DNA from: CAIQPS01 sp963721365
Lineage (GTDB): Bacteria > Actinomycetota > Thermoleophilia > RBG-16-64-13
Direction: 5' to 3'
DNA length: 64,000 nucleotides
Assembly (NCBI GenBank): GCA_963721365.1
Contig: CAVRJE010000015.1
Coordinates: 119,433 to 183,432, forward strand
The notes below the pieces were generated by a model. It was not told where the DNA came from, made no database searches, and saw only the letters and a list, made by a program, of their open reading frames with translations. The first letter of the stretch is position 1. Each line of letters opens with the position of its first letter. Made by a program: the position numbers and the translations under genes. Below are positions 39,831-48,391 of the stretch, one piece after another.

Positions 39831-40713
39831 GCCAGCCGGCCAACCACAGTCACGATCTGCGCCGGTTGCTCGAGGGGCTGCTCGTCCGGCGATCTCGGGT
39901 CTCGAGGACGCTCTGCAGAAGCTGCGGCTGCTCCAGGTGACCCAATTGGGCGAGTTCGCCCGGTTGGACGTGAACCGCGACCTCCGCAAGGGCGTCCCGG
40001 AAGTCGTCTACGCGCCCCGCAAGCGGGACGCCGACCTCGAAGATGATCGTGCGCCGCTTCCTGGCCGACAGGGGGCTCGCCCTGGTCAGCCGGCTGGAGC
40101 CCGAGCGGGCGGAACGGCTGCGGCGGGCGCTCACCGGCGAGGTCGGAGACGCAGCGCTCGCCGAGGCGGACGCACCTGCGCCGCCAGCCGCGTCCGCACG
40201 CCGCGGTGCCCGTCGGGCCCGTGGAGGGTCTGACCTTCACGTACAGATGCGACCGCCGAGGTGCTGGCCGCGTACACGCCGGACTACCGGGCTCCGGAGC
40301 CGGGCGGCTGCGTGGGCCTGCTGACCGCCGGCACTTCCGATATCCCGGTGGCCGAGGAGGCCGCGCTGGTCATCACCCACATGGGGTGCAGGGTGGAGCG
40401 GGGCTACGACACCGGCGTGGCCGGCGTCCACCGTCTGCTGGAGCCGCTCACCCGGATGATCGAGAGCGGCGCCGACGTGCTGGTGGTGGTGGCCGGGATG
40501 GAGGGCGCGTTGCCGTCGGTGGTCGCCGGACTGGTGGACGTGCCGGTCATCGGCGTCCCCACTTCCACCGGCTATGGGCTCGGCGGCGACGGGACCGCCG
40601 CGCTCTACTCGATACTGCAGAGCTGCAGCCCCGGGCTTGTGGCCGTGAACATCGACAACGGCGTGGGAGCGGGCGCCGCGGCCGCGCTTATCGCGCGGCG
40701 CCGCCGCGAGTAG
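39827..40713 (+). CDS. larB: LarB-like nickel-pincer cofactor biosynthesis carboxylase (several frame breaks)
   Basis: LarB carboxylates nicotinic acid adenine dinucleotide in making the nickel-pincer cofactor of lactate racemase-type enzymes. The N-terminal part (LRRLLEGLLAGDL, VTQLGEFARLDVNRDLRKG, PEVVYA) precedes a PurE-like domain: GCVGLLTAGTSDIPVAEEAA, YDTGVAGVHRLLEPL, DVLVVVAGMEGALPSVVAGL, VPVIGVPTSTGYGLGGDGTA and LVAVNIDNGVGAGAAAA. Breaks near 39890, 40030 and 40210-40250. No larA, larC or larE is in the window. Confidence 0.88.
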
Positions 40714-40762
40714 CGGGCAGGTGTCGGGCCGGCGCCGGCCGTGCCTCAGCGGCGGCGCCGCT

Positions 40763-41937
40763 CTACGGGCAGGCGGCCGGGCTGCAGCGAACGGCTCCGG
40801 CGGTGAGGCTCGCAGTACCAAAATGGAACTCCAGGTGGTCGGCGATGCGCTCGAGCCGCGCGGCCGTCCCCGTACGGGTTGATGGCCTGCGCCATCCGCG
40901 TCGTAGGCAGCCCGGTCGTTCAGCAGCGCGAGCAGTTCGCGAGGCGATGGCCTCCGTGTCGGTGCCCACCAGCAACGCCGTTCCCGCGGCGATGCCCTCC
41001 GGGCGTTCCGTCGTGTCCCGCATCACCAGCACCGGCTTGCCCAGGGATGGCGCCTCCTCCTGCAGCCCGCCGGAGTCGGTGATGACCACGTCGACGGCTT
41101 TCATCAGGTGGACGAAGGGCAGGTACGAGAGCGGCTCGCAGAAGACTACCTGGCCGACCGGGCCCGAGTATCTCCTTGAAGGTCTTACGCACCACCGGGT
41201 TCAGGTGGATGGGGAAGATGAAGGTGACGTCCGGCATCTCGGCACTCACCCGCTCGATGGCCCGCGCCACCCGCTCCATGGGCACGCCCCAACTCTCCCG
41301 GCGGTGGACGGTCACCAGGACCTTCGGGCCGGGCCGGCCGAGCGCCTCGGCCAGCCGGGGCTCGATCGCCGGCGCCGCCATGGCGGCGGTCGCCAGCAGG
41401 GCGTCGATGACGGTGTTGCCGGTGACCAGCAGGTTCTTCTCGGCGACGGCCTCGGACGCGCAACGCCTCGGCAGCCGCCATGGTGGGCGGGTAATGGATG
41501 AGGGCCAGGCGATCGGCAAGCCGGCGGTTGATCTCCTCCGGGTAGGGGCTGTAGATGTCGTTGGTGCGCAGCCCGGCCTCCACGTGGGCCACCGGGATCA
41601 TCCGGTAGAACGCGGCGAGAGCGGCGGCGAAGGTGGTGGTGGTGTCGCCGTGGACCAGCACGATGTCGGGCCGCACGGCCTCGAGCACCGGGTCGATGCC
41701 CCTGAGCACGGCCGAGGTGATGTGGCCGAGACTCTGCTTCTCCTGCATGATCCGCAGGTCGTGGTCGACGGGGAGGGAGAACGTTTCGACCACCTGGTCG
41801 AGCATCTCCCGGTGCTGCCCGGTGAGGCAGACGAACACCTCGAATCGCCCGCGACGCCGAAGCTCCAGCACCACGGGAGCCATCTTGATGGCCTCCGGCC
41901 GGGTGCCGAAGGTGACGAACACCGAGGGACGGGACAC
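40763..41937 (-). CDS. wecB: UDP-N-acetylglucosamine 2-epimerase (non-hydrolysing) (several frame breaks)
   Basis: Interconverts UDP-GlcNAc and UDP-ManNAc for wall or surface glycans. GTG start 41937: SRPSVFVTFGTRPEAIKMAP. Then VCLTGQHREMLDQVVETF, IVLVHGDTTTTFAAALAAFY, VAHVEAGLRTNDIYSPYPEE, NLLVTGNTVIDALL, VLVTVHRRESWGVPM, VVITDSGGLQEEAPSLGKPV and VMRDTTERPEGIAAGTALLV. The last frame change restores an ending like NPYGDG plus RIADHLEFHFG. Breaks near 41460, 41165 and 40860-40930. Together with the GT26 domain at 45.8 kb (a ManNAc-transferase family) it suggests a ManNAc-containing glycan. Confidence 0.9.
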
Positions 41938-42039
41938 GGCTTAGCGGCGCTCCTTGGGTGGACGGTCTCCTGGGCTCGACTCTAGCCGAGGCGGTAGTGG
42001 AAACGCAAACCCCAGCTTATTCAGATAGAATTCCGGGAA

Positions 42040-42571
42040 GTGGGCCAGGGGCGGGAGTTGCTGAAGGATGGTGTGTTGAGCCGCATTCTTGACGACCGAG
42101 GCCGGTTGTTCGGCAAGGTCAATATCGTGGACCTCATAGTGCTCGTGGTCATCGTGGCCGTGGTCGTGTTCGCCGCGGTCCGTCTGACCGGCGGCGGCAG
42201 CGTGGAGACCGTTCCCGTGAAGGTCACTTTCGTCGCCAGCCGGGTCGACCAGGTGCTCGTCCCCGGACTGCAGACGAAGGGCACGGTCAGGGACATGGGG
42301 GGCAGTGTCATCGGCGATGGTGCAGAGCGTCCAGGTCGCCCCCAGCATGGAGGAGTTCTTGACCACCGAGGGAGAGTTCAAGACCTTCGCCTCCGCGACC
42401 CACAGCGACCTGACCTACGTGGTGCTGGGTGAGGGCACCGTCTCCGACTCGACGGTGCATATCGGAAGAATCGCGGCTCGGGTGGGGACCCAGGTGAAGC
42501 TCTTTGGTCCTGGATACGAAGCCCAGACCACGATTGCGAAGGTCGTGTGGGGTGCGGAGGCTCTGAAGTAG
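42040..42571 (+). CDS. DUF4330 single-pass membrane protein (one frame break)
   Basis: Family of unknown function, often next to envelope glycan genes. Hallmark LDDRGRLFGKVNIVDLIVLV followed by a hydrophobic VIVAVVVFAAVRLTGG, then an extracellular beta-rich part (PVKVTFVASRVDQVLVPGLQ) and, after a break near 42318, VQVAPSMEEFLTTEGEFKTF and HIGRIAARVGTQVKLFGPGY. About 176 residues. The GTG at 42040 is the longest start; GTG 42073, with AAGG just upstream, could be the real one. It starts the rightward envelope cluster. Confidence 0.75.
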
Positions 42572-42614
42572 CGCGCCGGCTCGAGATCGAGCGCGTTCGT
42601 TATGGAGCACCGGC

Positions 42615-44519
42615 ATGAAAGCCGTTGAGAGTTCCCTCTCCTATCGGTCTGTTCGGGCCGCCTCTGGGTGGGTCAGCCGGGCTGCGCGCTGGTCCGCCAC
42701 CGGTGGGAGTCTCGGCCGGGCTGCCCAGGCTTCCGGAGCGGCTCTAGCCGGCAGCCGGGTCTTCGGCGCGGGACGGATCGCTTCCCCCGAGGCTCGAGGA
42801 CGGCTCGTCCTCGCGGAGTCTCCTTGCGGGCGGAGTCGCCGGGCGGACACTTCAGGCCGCGGCCGCCGCGGCGCCGTCGTCCGTCTTCGCCGGGGGCGGT
42901 TGGCTTCGCCTGGCCGGCGCCGGATTGGTGGGACTCGGTTGCGGCATGCTCTCCTCGCGGGTGCTGGTGTCTATCGTCCTTGATCCTGGCGGGCCTGCTG
43001 CTCGCGCTAGCGGGGCCGTCGGCGCGGGCGGTTGTCGGCGAGAGCGCCACGGCCCGGCTGGCAAGGAGGAGACGAACGACCTCCGGCGAGGGCGAGGCCG
43101 CCGGCGATAGCCGCACCGCCGCCCGCGCGGTCTCCGCCAGCCTGGCCGGCATCGGCCGCGCTACCTGGCTTGCCATGCTCCTCTGCGCCGTCGCCGGGGT
43201 GCTGGCCGGGGCGGCGCCGGGGAGCGGAACCAGGACCGTGCTGGCTCTCGCGTTCGCTCTCGCGGCGGCCGGCCTCGTGCTCTGGCGCCCGGAAGTGATC
43301 CTCCTTGTCGTTGCGACCTTTCCCTTGCTTGACTGGGCTGCGCGGGGCGCCCAAGGCGGGCTGGGCCCGCTGTGGGACGATGCCCTTCTCGTGGTCTCGG
43401 TCGGGCTGCTCCTGTGGTCGGTGCTCGTACTGGGCCGGGCGCTCTCTACGCGCGGTGCCCATCGCTCTGCCCCTCCTCCTCACTCTGGCCGCGGCGATAG
43501 GCTCTATGGTGGTGCGCAAAGTCCCGAACGACGTGGCACTCTACGGGCTCCGGGTGCTCTTCGAGCCCATGCTGTTCTACTTCATCGGCTTTCTCTTTCC
43601 GAAGAACCGCCGCTGGGTGCGCGCGACGATAGCGGTGTTCCTTCTGACCTGCACCACACTCGCGCTCCACGGGCTCTACCAATACCTGACCCACGCTCCC
43701 ATGCCGGGGGTCTGGCTCGATGCGAGAGAGACCGGCATCGCCGTGCGCGCGTACTCGGTCGTGCAGAACCCGAACGTCTTGGGCGCGTTGCTGGCGATGG
43801 GCGCGTTGATCTCGGGTAGTCTGGCCCTCTCCAGGGCTTTCCAGGGGGTGCGCCGTGTCCTCCTCGCGGCGGTGTGCCTCGTGCAGCTGGCCGGGCTTGC
43901 AGTCACCTTCAGCCGGGGCGCCTGGCTCGGGTTGGTGGCGGGGCTCCTGGCCATGGTCGTCCTTGCCTACCGGCGATACCTGGTCGCGGTCTTGGCCGCC
44001 GGGGCCGTCGCCTGGTTCGCAGCACCGCGGGTGTTCGTCGAGCGGCTCTTGTTCGCCTTCACCAGCACGTACGCGATGACGAGCAGCGCCGGGCTGGGGC
44101 GGCTCTACCGGTGGGACGTCTCTCTCCACCACATCCTGGATCACCCCCTCTTTGGAGTAGGGCTGGGCACCTTCGGCGGCACCGCCGCTTACATGTTCGG
44201 TTACTGGGCTCTGTGGGTGGATAACTTCTATATCCAGATGGCGGCCGAGGGAGGGCTGTTGCTGCTCGTCTTCTTCCTGTGGCTGCTTCTGAGGGGCGCC
44301 AAGGGGCTGGTGCGGGGGCATCGGTTCACAAGTGATCCCTACCTGAAGGCGCTCACCGCGGGCATGTTCGGCGCTTTCCTCGCGGTGGCTGTGGCCAACG
44401 CCTTCGAGGCCGACTGGGAGACCCTCTCCGTGGGCGTGGAGTACTGGTTCCTCGCCGGGCTGGTCACCTCCGCGGCGCTCGAGGCAAGGACGGCGGAACG
44501 AAGCGAGGCGGCGGATTGA
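42615..44519 (+). CDS. O-antigen ligase/polymerase-like membrane protein (Wzy_C type, frame breaks in first half)
   Basis: Polytopic membrane glycan polymerase or ligase. An Ala/Gly/Arg-rich N-terminus leads to LAGAGLVGLGCGMLSSRVLV, then LILAGLLLALAGPSARAVVG, a polar loop, and about ten hydrophobic segments such as LLVVSVGLLLWSVLVLGRAL and LPLLLTLAAAIGSMVVRK. The Wzy_C region has YSVVQNPNVLGALLAMGALI, VTFSRGAWLGLVAGLLAMVV and HHILDHPLFGVGLGTFGG, the typical large-loop signatures with NPN, SRGAW and HPxFGxG. Breaks near 42840, 42985 and 43455. It overlaps the GT4-GT26 gene by four bases. Confidence 0.83.
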
Positions 44520-46552
44520 ACCGGCTCCGCGTCCTGCATGTCATCGGGGGTGACGATACCGGCGGGGCCATGAGCTACCTGCTGCCCCTGCTGACAGGTA
44601 TGCGGGCGCAAGGCTGCGACGCGCAACTGCTGTGTCTTGGCGCCGGCGGGCTGGCACGCGCCGCCGCCCGCCGCGGTCTGCCCTACGCCGTCCTTCCCAT
44701 GAGTCACCCCTATGATGTCCGGGTGCTTCCGGCGCTTCGCCGGCATATCACCTCGGGGGACTGGCAGGTAGTGCACACTCATGGCATGCGCGCCAATCTG
44801 CCCGCACGCGTGGTGCTTGCGACCGTGCCCGGGCGGCCGCTCCTCTTTACGTCCGTCCACTCCGATCTGAACCTGGACTATTCGAACGTGGCTAAGTCCC
44901 AAGGCTACGCCCTTATCAACCGTCTCACCCGCGCGGTCGTCGACGGATTCTGCTGCGTCTCAGATGATCTCGCGCGCAGGCTGGTGGAGAACGGCGTGCC
45001 CTGGTCGAAGATCCACGTGGTGCACCCTGGTATCGAACTGCCCCATGCCGTGCCCACCCGGGTGGTAGCCTCCTCCCCGGGTCCAGGCGGCGCCGGCGCC
45101 CCTGGGGTGGTTGGCACGGTCGCGCGCCTGGTCCCGGTGAAGGATCTAGGGTTGCTGCTCGACTCGTTGGCGCTTCTGCAAGAGAGGGTACCGGACGCAC
45201 GGGCGCTCATCGTCGGTGACGGCCCCGAGCGCCACCGGCTGGAGCGTCGGGCAGCCGAGAAGGGCTTGAGCGACCGGGTGGAGTTCCTGGGCCAGGTGCG
45301 GAGGGTGTGGCCGGCGCTGGCGCGTTTCGACGTGTTCGTGATGACTTCCGAATACGAGGGAGTACCGATCTCGGTGCTCGAGGCGATGGCGATGGGTCTG
45401 CCCGTGGTAGCGACCGCAGTCGGCGGCGTGCCGGAAGCTGTGCATGAGGGAGTGACCGGGTTCCTGGTGAAGAGGGAGCGTGACCGGGCCGCGACCGCTG
45501 CCGCACTGGCAGCCCGTATCGCGGAACTGTTGCTCGACCAGGATCTCCGCGAGCGCATGGGAGAGGCCGGTAGGAGACGCGTAGCGGCGGACTTCTCCTC
45601 ACACGCTGCCGCCTGCACTATGTTGGCCGTGTATGCCAGGGCGATTGCGGCACGACCGGCGGCTGGGGTCAGGGATGGCCCGGAGACCGAGATGACGCGA
45701 GGCAGGGACCTGGCGGCGGCGCCCCGGCCGGGCTCGGCCTGGCCCGCCGTCACTGTGCTCGGTTTCCGGCTGGACCTGGTGGGGCTGGAAGAAGCTGCCC
45801 GGTGGGTGATGGCCATTGCCGCCGCGGATGGTTCGCCTGACCCGGCCGCGGCGGCACTCCCCGGCCGCACCGCCATCGCTGTCTCGTTCAACCCGGAGTT
45901 GGTGATGGAGGCCCTCAAGAACCCCGCCGCCGCCGAAGCTCTGCGGAACGCGGATCTCAGCTATCCCGACGGCGTGGGAGCGGTGTGGGCGGCCCGCCGC
46001 GGCCTGGAGCCCGGCTCGGCGCTCGAGCCCGGTCCGGAGCGGGTGGCCGGCATCGATCTGGCCCGGCGGGTCCTCGAGCTGGCCGCGGCCACGGGAGCCC
46101 CCGTCTACTTCCTGGGCGGCCGGCCGGGAGTCGCCGAAGAGGCGGCCCGGCGGCAGCGGCTGAGCCTGCCCGGTCTTCAGGTCGCCGGCAGTCGTGATGG
46201 CTACTTCTCGTCCGCCGACGAAGACTCGGTGGTCGCCGCCGTCCGCGCCGCGGGAGCGGCCATCCTGTTTGTCGCGATGGGGGCGCCGAAACAGGAGACG
46301 CTCCTGTTTCGGCGTCGAGATGAATGGGGGGCCGCTGTGGCTCTTGGGGTCGGAGGAAGCTTCGATGTCTGGGCGGGCGAGACCGCACGCGCCCCGGACT
46401 GGGTGCGCAGAGCGGGAGTGGAATGGCTCTACCGTCTGGTCCGCGAACCCAGGAGGCTGCAGAGACAACTCGTATTGCCCCGCTACGTCTACCGGGTCCT
46501 CGGCGCGGCGCCCGAGACGGCGGCCGGCGGAGAGAAGGGCGAGGGCGCTTGA
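44516..46552 (+). CDS. fusion of a GT4 glycosyltransferase and a WecG/TagA/CpsF (GT26) glycosyltransferase
   Basis: Intact 678-residue protein with two enzymes. Residues 1-375: GT4 fold with VLHVIGGDDTGGAMSYLLPL, VVHTHGMRANLPARVVL, KIHVVHPGIELP, GTVARLVPVKDL and the donor motif MTSEYEGVPISVLEAMAMGL. Residues 415-660: GT26 with VTVLGFRLDLVGLEEAARWV, AVSFNPELVMEALKNPAAAE, YPDGVGAVWAARR, PVYFLGGRPGVAEEAARR and LFVAMGAPKQETLLFRR. GT26 enzymes add ManNAc or similar sugars to lipid-linked GlcNAc. Fused, they may add two consecutive sugars. The TGA overlaps the murJ TTG start. Confidence 0.9.
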   Translation: MNRLRVLHVIGGDDTGGAMSYLLPLLTGMRAQGCDAQLLCLGAGGLARAAARRGLPYAVLPMSHPYDVRVLPALRRHITSGDWQVVHTHGMRANLPARVVLATVPGRPLLFTSVHSDLNLDYSNVAKSQGYALINRLTRAVVDGFCCVSDDLARRLVENGVPWSKIHVVHPGIELPHAVPTRVVASSPGPGGAGAPGVVGTVARLVPVKDLGLLLDSLALLQERVPDARALIVGDGPERHRLERRAAEKGLSDRVEFLGQVRRVWPALARFDVFVMTSEYEGVPISVLEAMAMGLPVVATAVGGVPEAVHEGVTGFLVKRERDRAATAAALAARIAELLLDQDLRERMGEAGRRRVAADFSSHAAACTMLAVYARAIAARPAAGVRDGPETEMTRGRDLAAAPRPGSAWPAVTVLGFRLDLVGLEEAARWVMAIAAADGSPDPAAAALPGRTAIAVSFNPELVMEALKNPAAAEALRNADLSYPDGVGAVWAARRGLEPGSALEPGPERVAGIDLARRVLELAAATGAPVYFLGGRPGVAEEAARRQRLSLPGLQVAGSRDGYFSSADEDSVVAAVRAAGAAILFVAMGAPKQETLLFRRRDEWGAAVALGVGGSFDVWAGETARAPDWVRRAGVEWLYRLVREPRRLQRQLVLPRYVYRVLGAAPETAAGGEKGEGA

Positions 46553-48219
46553 AGCCTCCCTCCGCTCGAGATCCGGACGAGACCGGCGCGCCCGCCGTCG
46601 GTGAGGTGGCGGACGGCGCCGGTCTCGAGAGCCCGGATTCCGGGGCCGCCGGCTTCCAGGCTGCCAGTTCGGTGCGGGCGGTCGTGGGCAGGGCCGCCCT
46701 CATAATCGTCGCCGCGACGTTCACCGGGAGGCTCCTGGGCCTGGTCCGCGACGTCGTGGTGGCCTACCTCTTCGGCGCACAGGCAGAGACCGACGCGTTC
46801 TTCCTGGCGTACAAAGTCCCGTACCTTCTGGTTCTCGTGGTGAGCAGCGCGTTGGTCGCCGCCTTCGTTCCCATGTTCAGCCACCGGATCGCCACCGGGC
46901 ACAAGAAGGAGGCCCTCGGCCTGTTCGTGAACATGGGCAAGGTCGCCTGTCTGGTGCTGATCGCCCTCACGGTGGTCCTTATCGTGATCGCTCCCTGGAT
47001 CATCCCTCTCGTCGGCTTCGGGTTCGACTCCGAGACCAAGGACCTGGCTGTCTACCTCTTCCGGATCCTGATGATCGGTTTCTCGTTCGCTGGGTTGACC
47101 GGACTGGTCACCGGGATGCTCAATTCCCTCCGCCGGTTCGCAGTGGCCGCCTTTGCCCCGGCGGTAGGCACCGCGGCCACGCTGCTCGTCACCGTCGCCT
47201 TCGCCGGCTCGGTTGGGATAACCTCGCTCGCGGTCGGCACCACGGTGGGCTGGGTGGTCGGGCTTGCCGTCGTGTTGTTCGGCATCCGCGACCAAGAGGT
47301 GCACTACAGGGCCCGCGTCGAGTGGAGGGATCCGGCCATGCGCGAGGCGGCCGGGATGGTGTGGCCGGTGCTCATCGGTTCGGCGGTGGGGGCCGTCTCC
47401 ATCTTCTCGGACCAGATCCTCGGTTCGACGCTCGAGACCGGTTCCGTTTCCAGCCTGAGCTATGCGGACAAACTCTTCCAGGTACCCCTCGGACTGTTCG
47501 TCGCCGGGATAACCGTCCCCCTCTTCCCCCTGTTCTCGGAGCAGGTGGCGGCGAAGGCGCCCGATCGTGTGAAGGCCACGCTGTCCTTCGCGTTGCGGCT
47601 GATGGCGTTCTTGCTCATCCCGTGCACTGTGGGCTTCATCTTGCTTCGCTACTCCATCATCGGATTGATACTGGAGCACGGGAAGTTCACCGCCGAGGAC
47701 ACCGACCGGACCGCGTGGGCGCTGCTGTTCCTTCTGCTGGGACTCTACGTATATGCCGGCAGGGACACGCTGACCCGCGTCTTCTATGCCCATCACGACA
47801 TGCGAACTCCCGTGAAGATCAGCGTGACCACGGTCGTGGTGAACATCGGGCTCTCCTATCTGTTCATGCAGTTCCTCGGAGTGGGAGGGTTGGCCCTGGG
47901 GACGACCGTCGCCCTGACGATCAACTTCTTCGTTCTGCTCTACCTGCTTCGCAGGAAGATCGGTCCGATGGGGCTCGGCGAGCTGGCCGGCTCCTTTGTG
48001 CGCGTGGTAGCGGCTTCGGCGGCAATGGGGGTCGTGATCTGGGCCGTGGATTACGGTCTGACCCGCCTCGTGGGCGAGACGACGAGCGGCAACGCGGTCC
48101 GCGTGGTCGTCGGCCTGCTGGCAGGGATATTCACGTACCTCTTCGCGTCGAAACTCATGAAGTCGCCCGAGCTTGCCGAAGTCAAGGACATGCTGCGCGC
48201 GGTTTTCAAGCGCTCCTAG
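46549..48219 (+). CDS. murJ: MurJ-type lipid II flippase
   Basis: MOP-superfamily flippase of lipid-linked wall precursors. TTG 46549 overlaps the previous stop (TTGA). A polar N-terminus of about 45 residues precedes FTGRLLGLVRDVVVAYLFGA and AETDAFFLAYKVPYLLVLVV, the family signature. About 14 hydrophobic segments follow, with LSYADKLFQVPLGLFVAGIT and GRDTLTRVFYAHHDMRTPVK typical of MurJ. 556 residues, no frame break. Its place behind a polymerase and glycosyltransferases means a role in teichoic-acid-like or polysaccharide export cannot be excluded. Confidence 0.88.
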   Translation: MKPPSARDPDETGAPAVGEVADGAGLESPDSGAAGFQAASSVRAVVGRAALIIVAATFTGRLLGLVRDVVVAYLFGAQAETDAFFLAYKVPYLLVLVVSSALVAAFVPMFSHRIATGHKKEALGLFVNMGKVACLVLIALTVVLIVIAPWIIPLVGFGFDSETKDLAVYLFRILMIGFSFAGLTGLVTGMLNSLRRFAVAAFAPAVGTAATLLVTVAFAGSVGITSLAVGTTVGWVVGLAVVLFGIRDQEVHYRARVEWRDPAMREAAGMVWPVLIGSAVGAVSIFSDQILGSTLETGSVSSLSYADKLFQVPLGLFVAGITVPLFPLFSEQVAAKAPDRVKATLSFALRLMAFLLIPCTVGFILLRYSIIGLILEHGKFTAEDTDRTAWALLFLLLGLYVYAGRDTLTRVFYAHHDMRTPVKISVTTVVVNIGLSYLFMQFLGVGGLALGTTVALTINFFVLLYLLRRKIGPMGLGELAGSFVRVVAASAAMGVVIWAVDYGLTRLVGETTSGNAVRVVVGLLAGIFTYLFASKLMKSPELAEVKDMLRAVFKRS

Positions 48220-48391
48220 CCGCAGCCGGTCGCCGGTCCCGAGCGTGCCCGGCGGGCCGGCCCGGCTCTCCGGGTAACTGGTCGCCGCGTCCAGCCAGGG
48301 TGTATAGTGGCGCCCATCGTGCTCACGGCATCGATTGGGGACTTCCGCAGGCTAGCCGTCCTCGCGCCGCAAATGACGGAGGAGATTCACA

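Noticed and set aside
48292..48310. Promoter with TATAGT upstream of the SpoIID gene
   Set aside because: The -10-like TATAGT at 48303 has no acceptable -35 element at proper spacing and no TGN extension.
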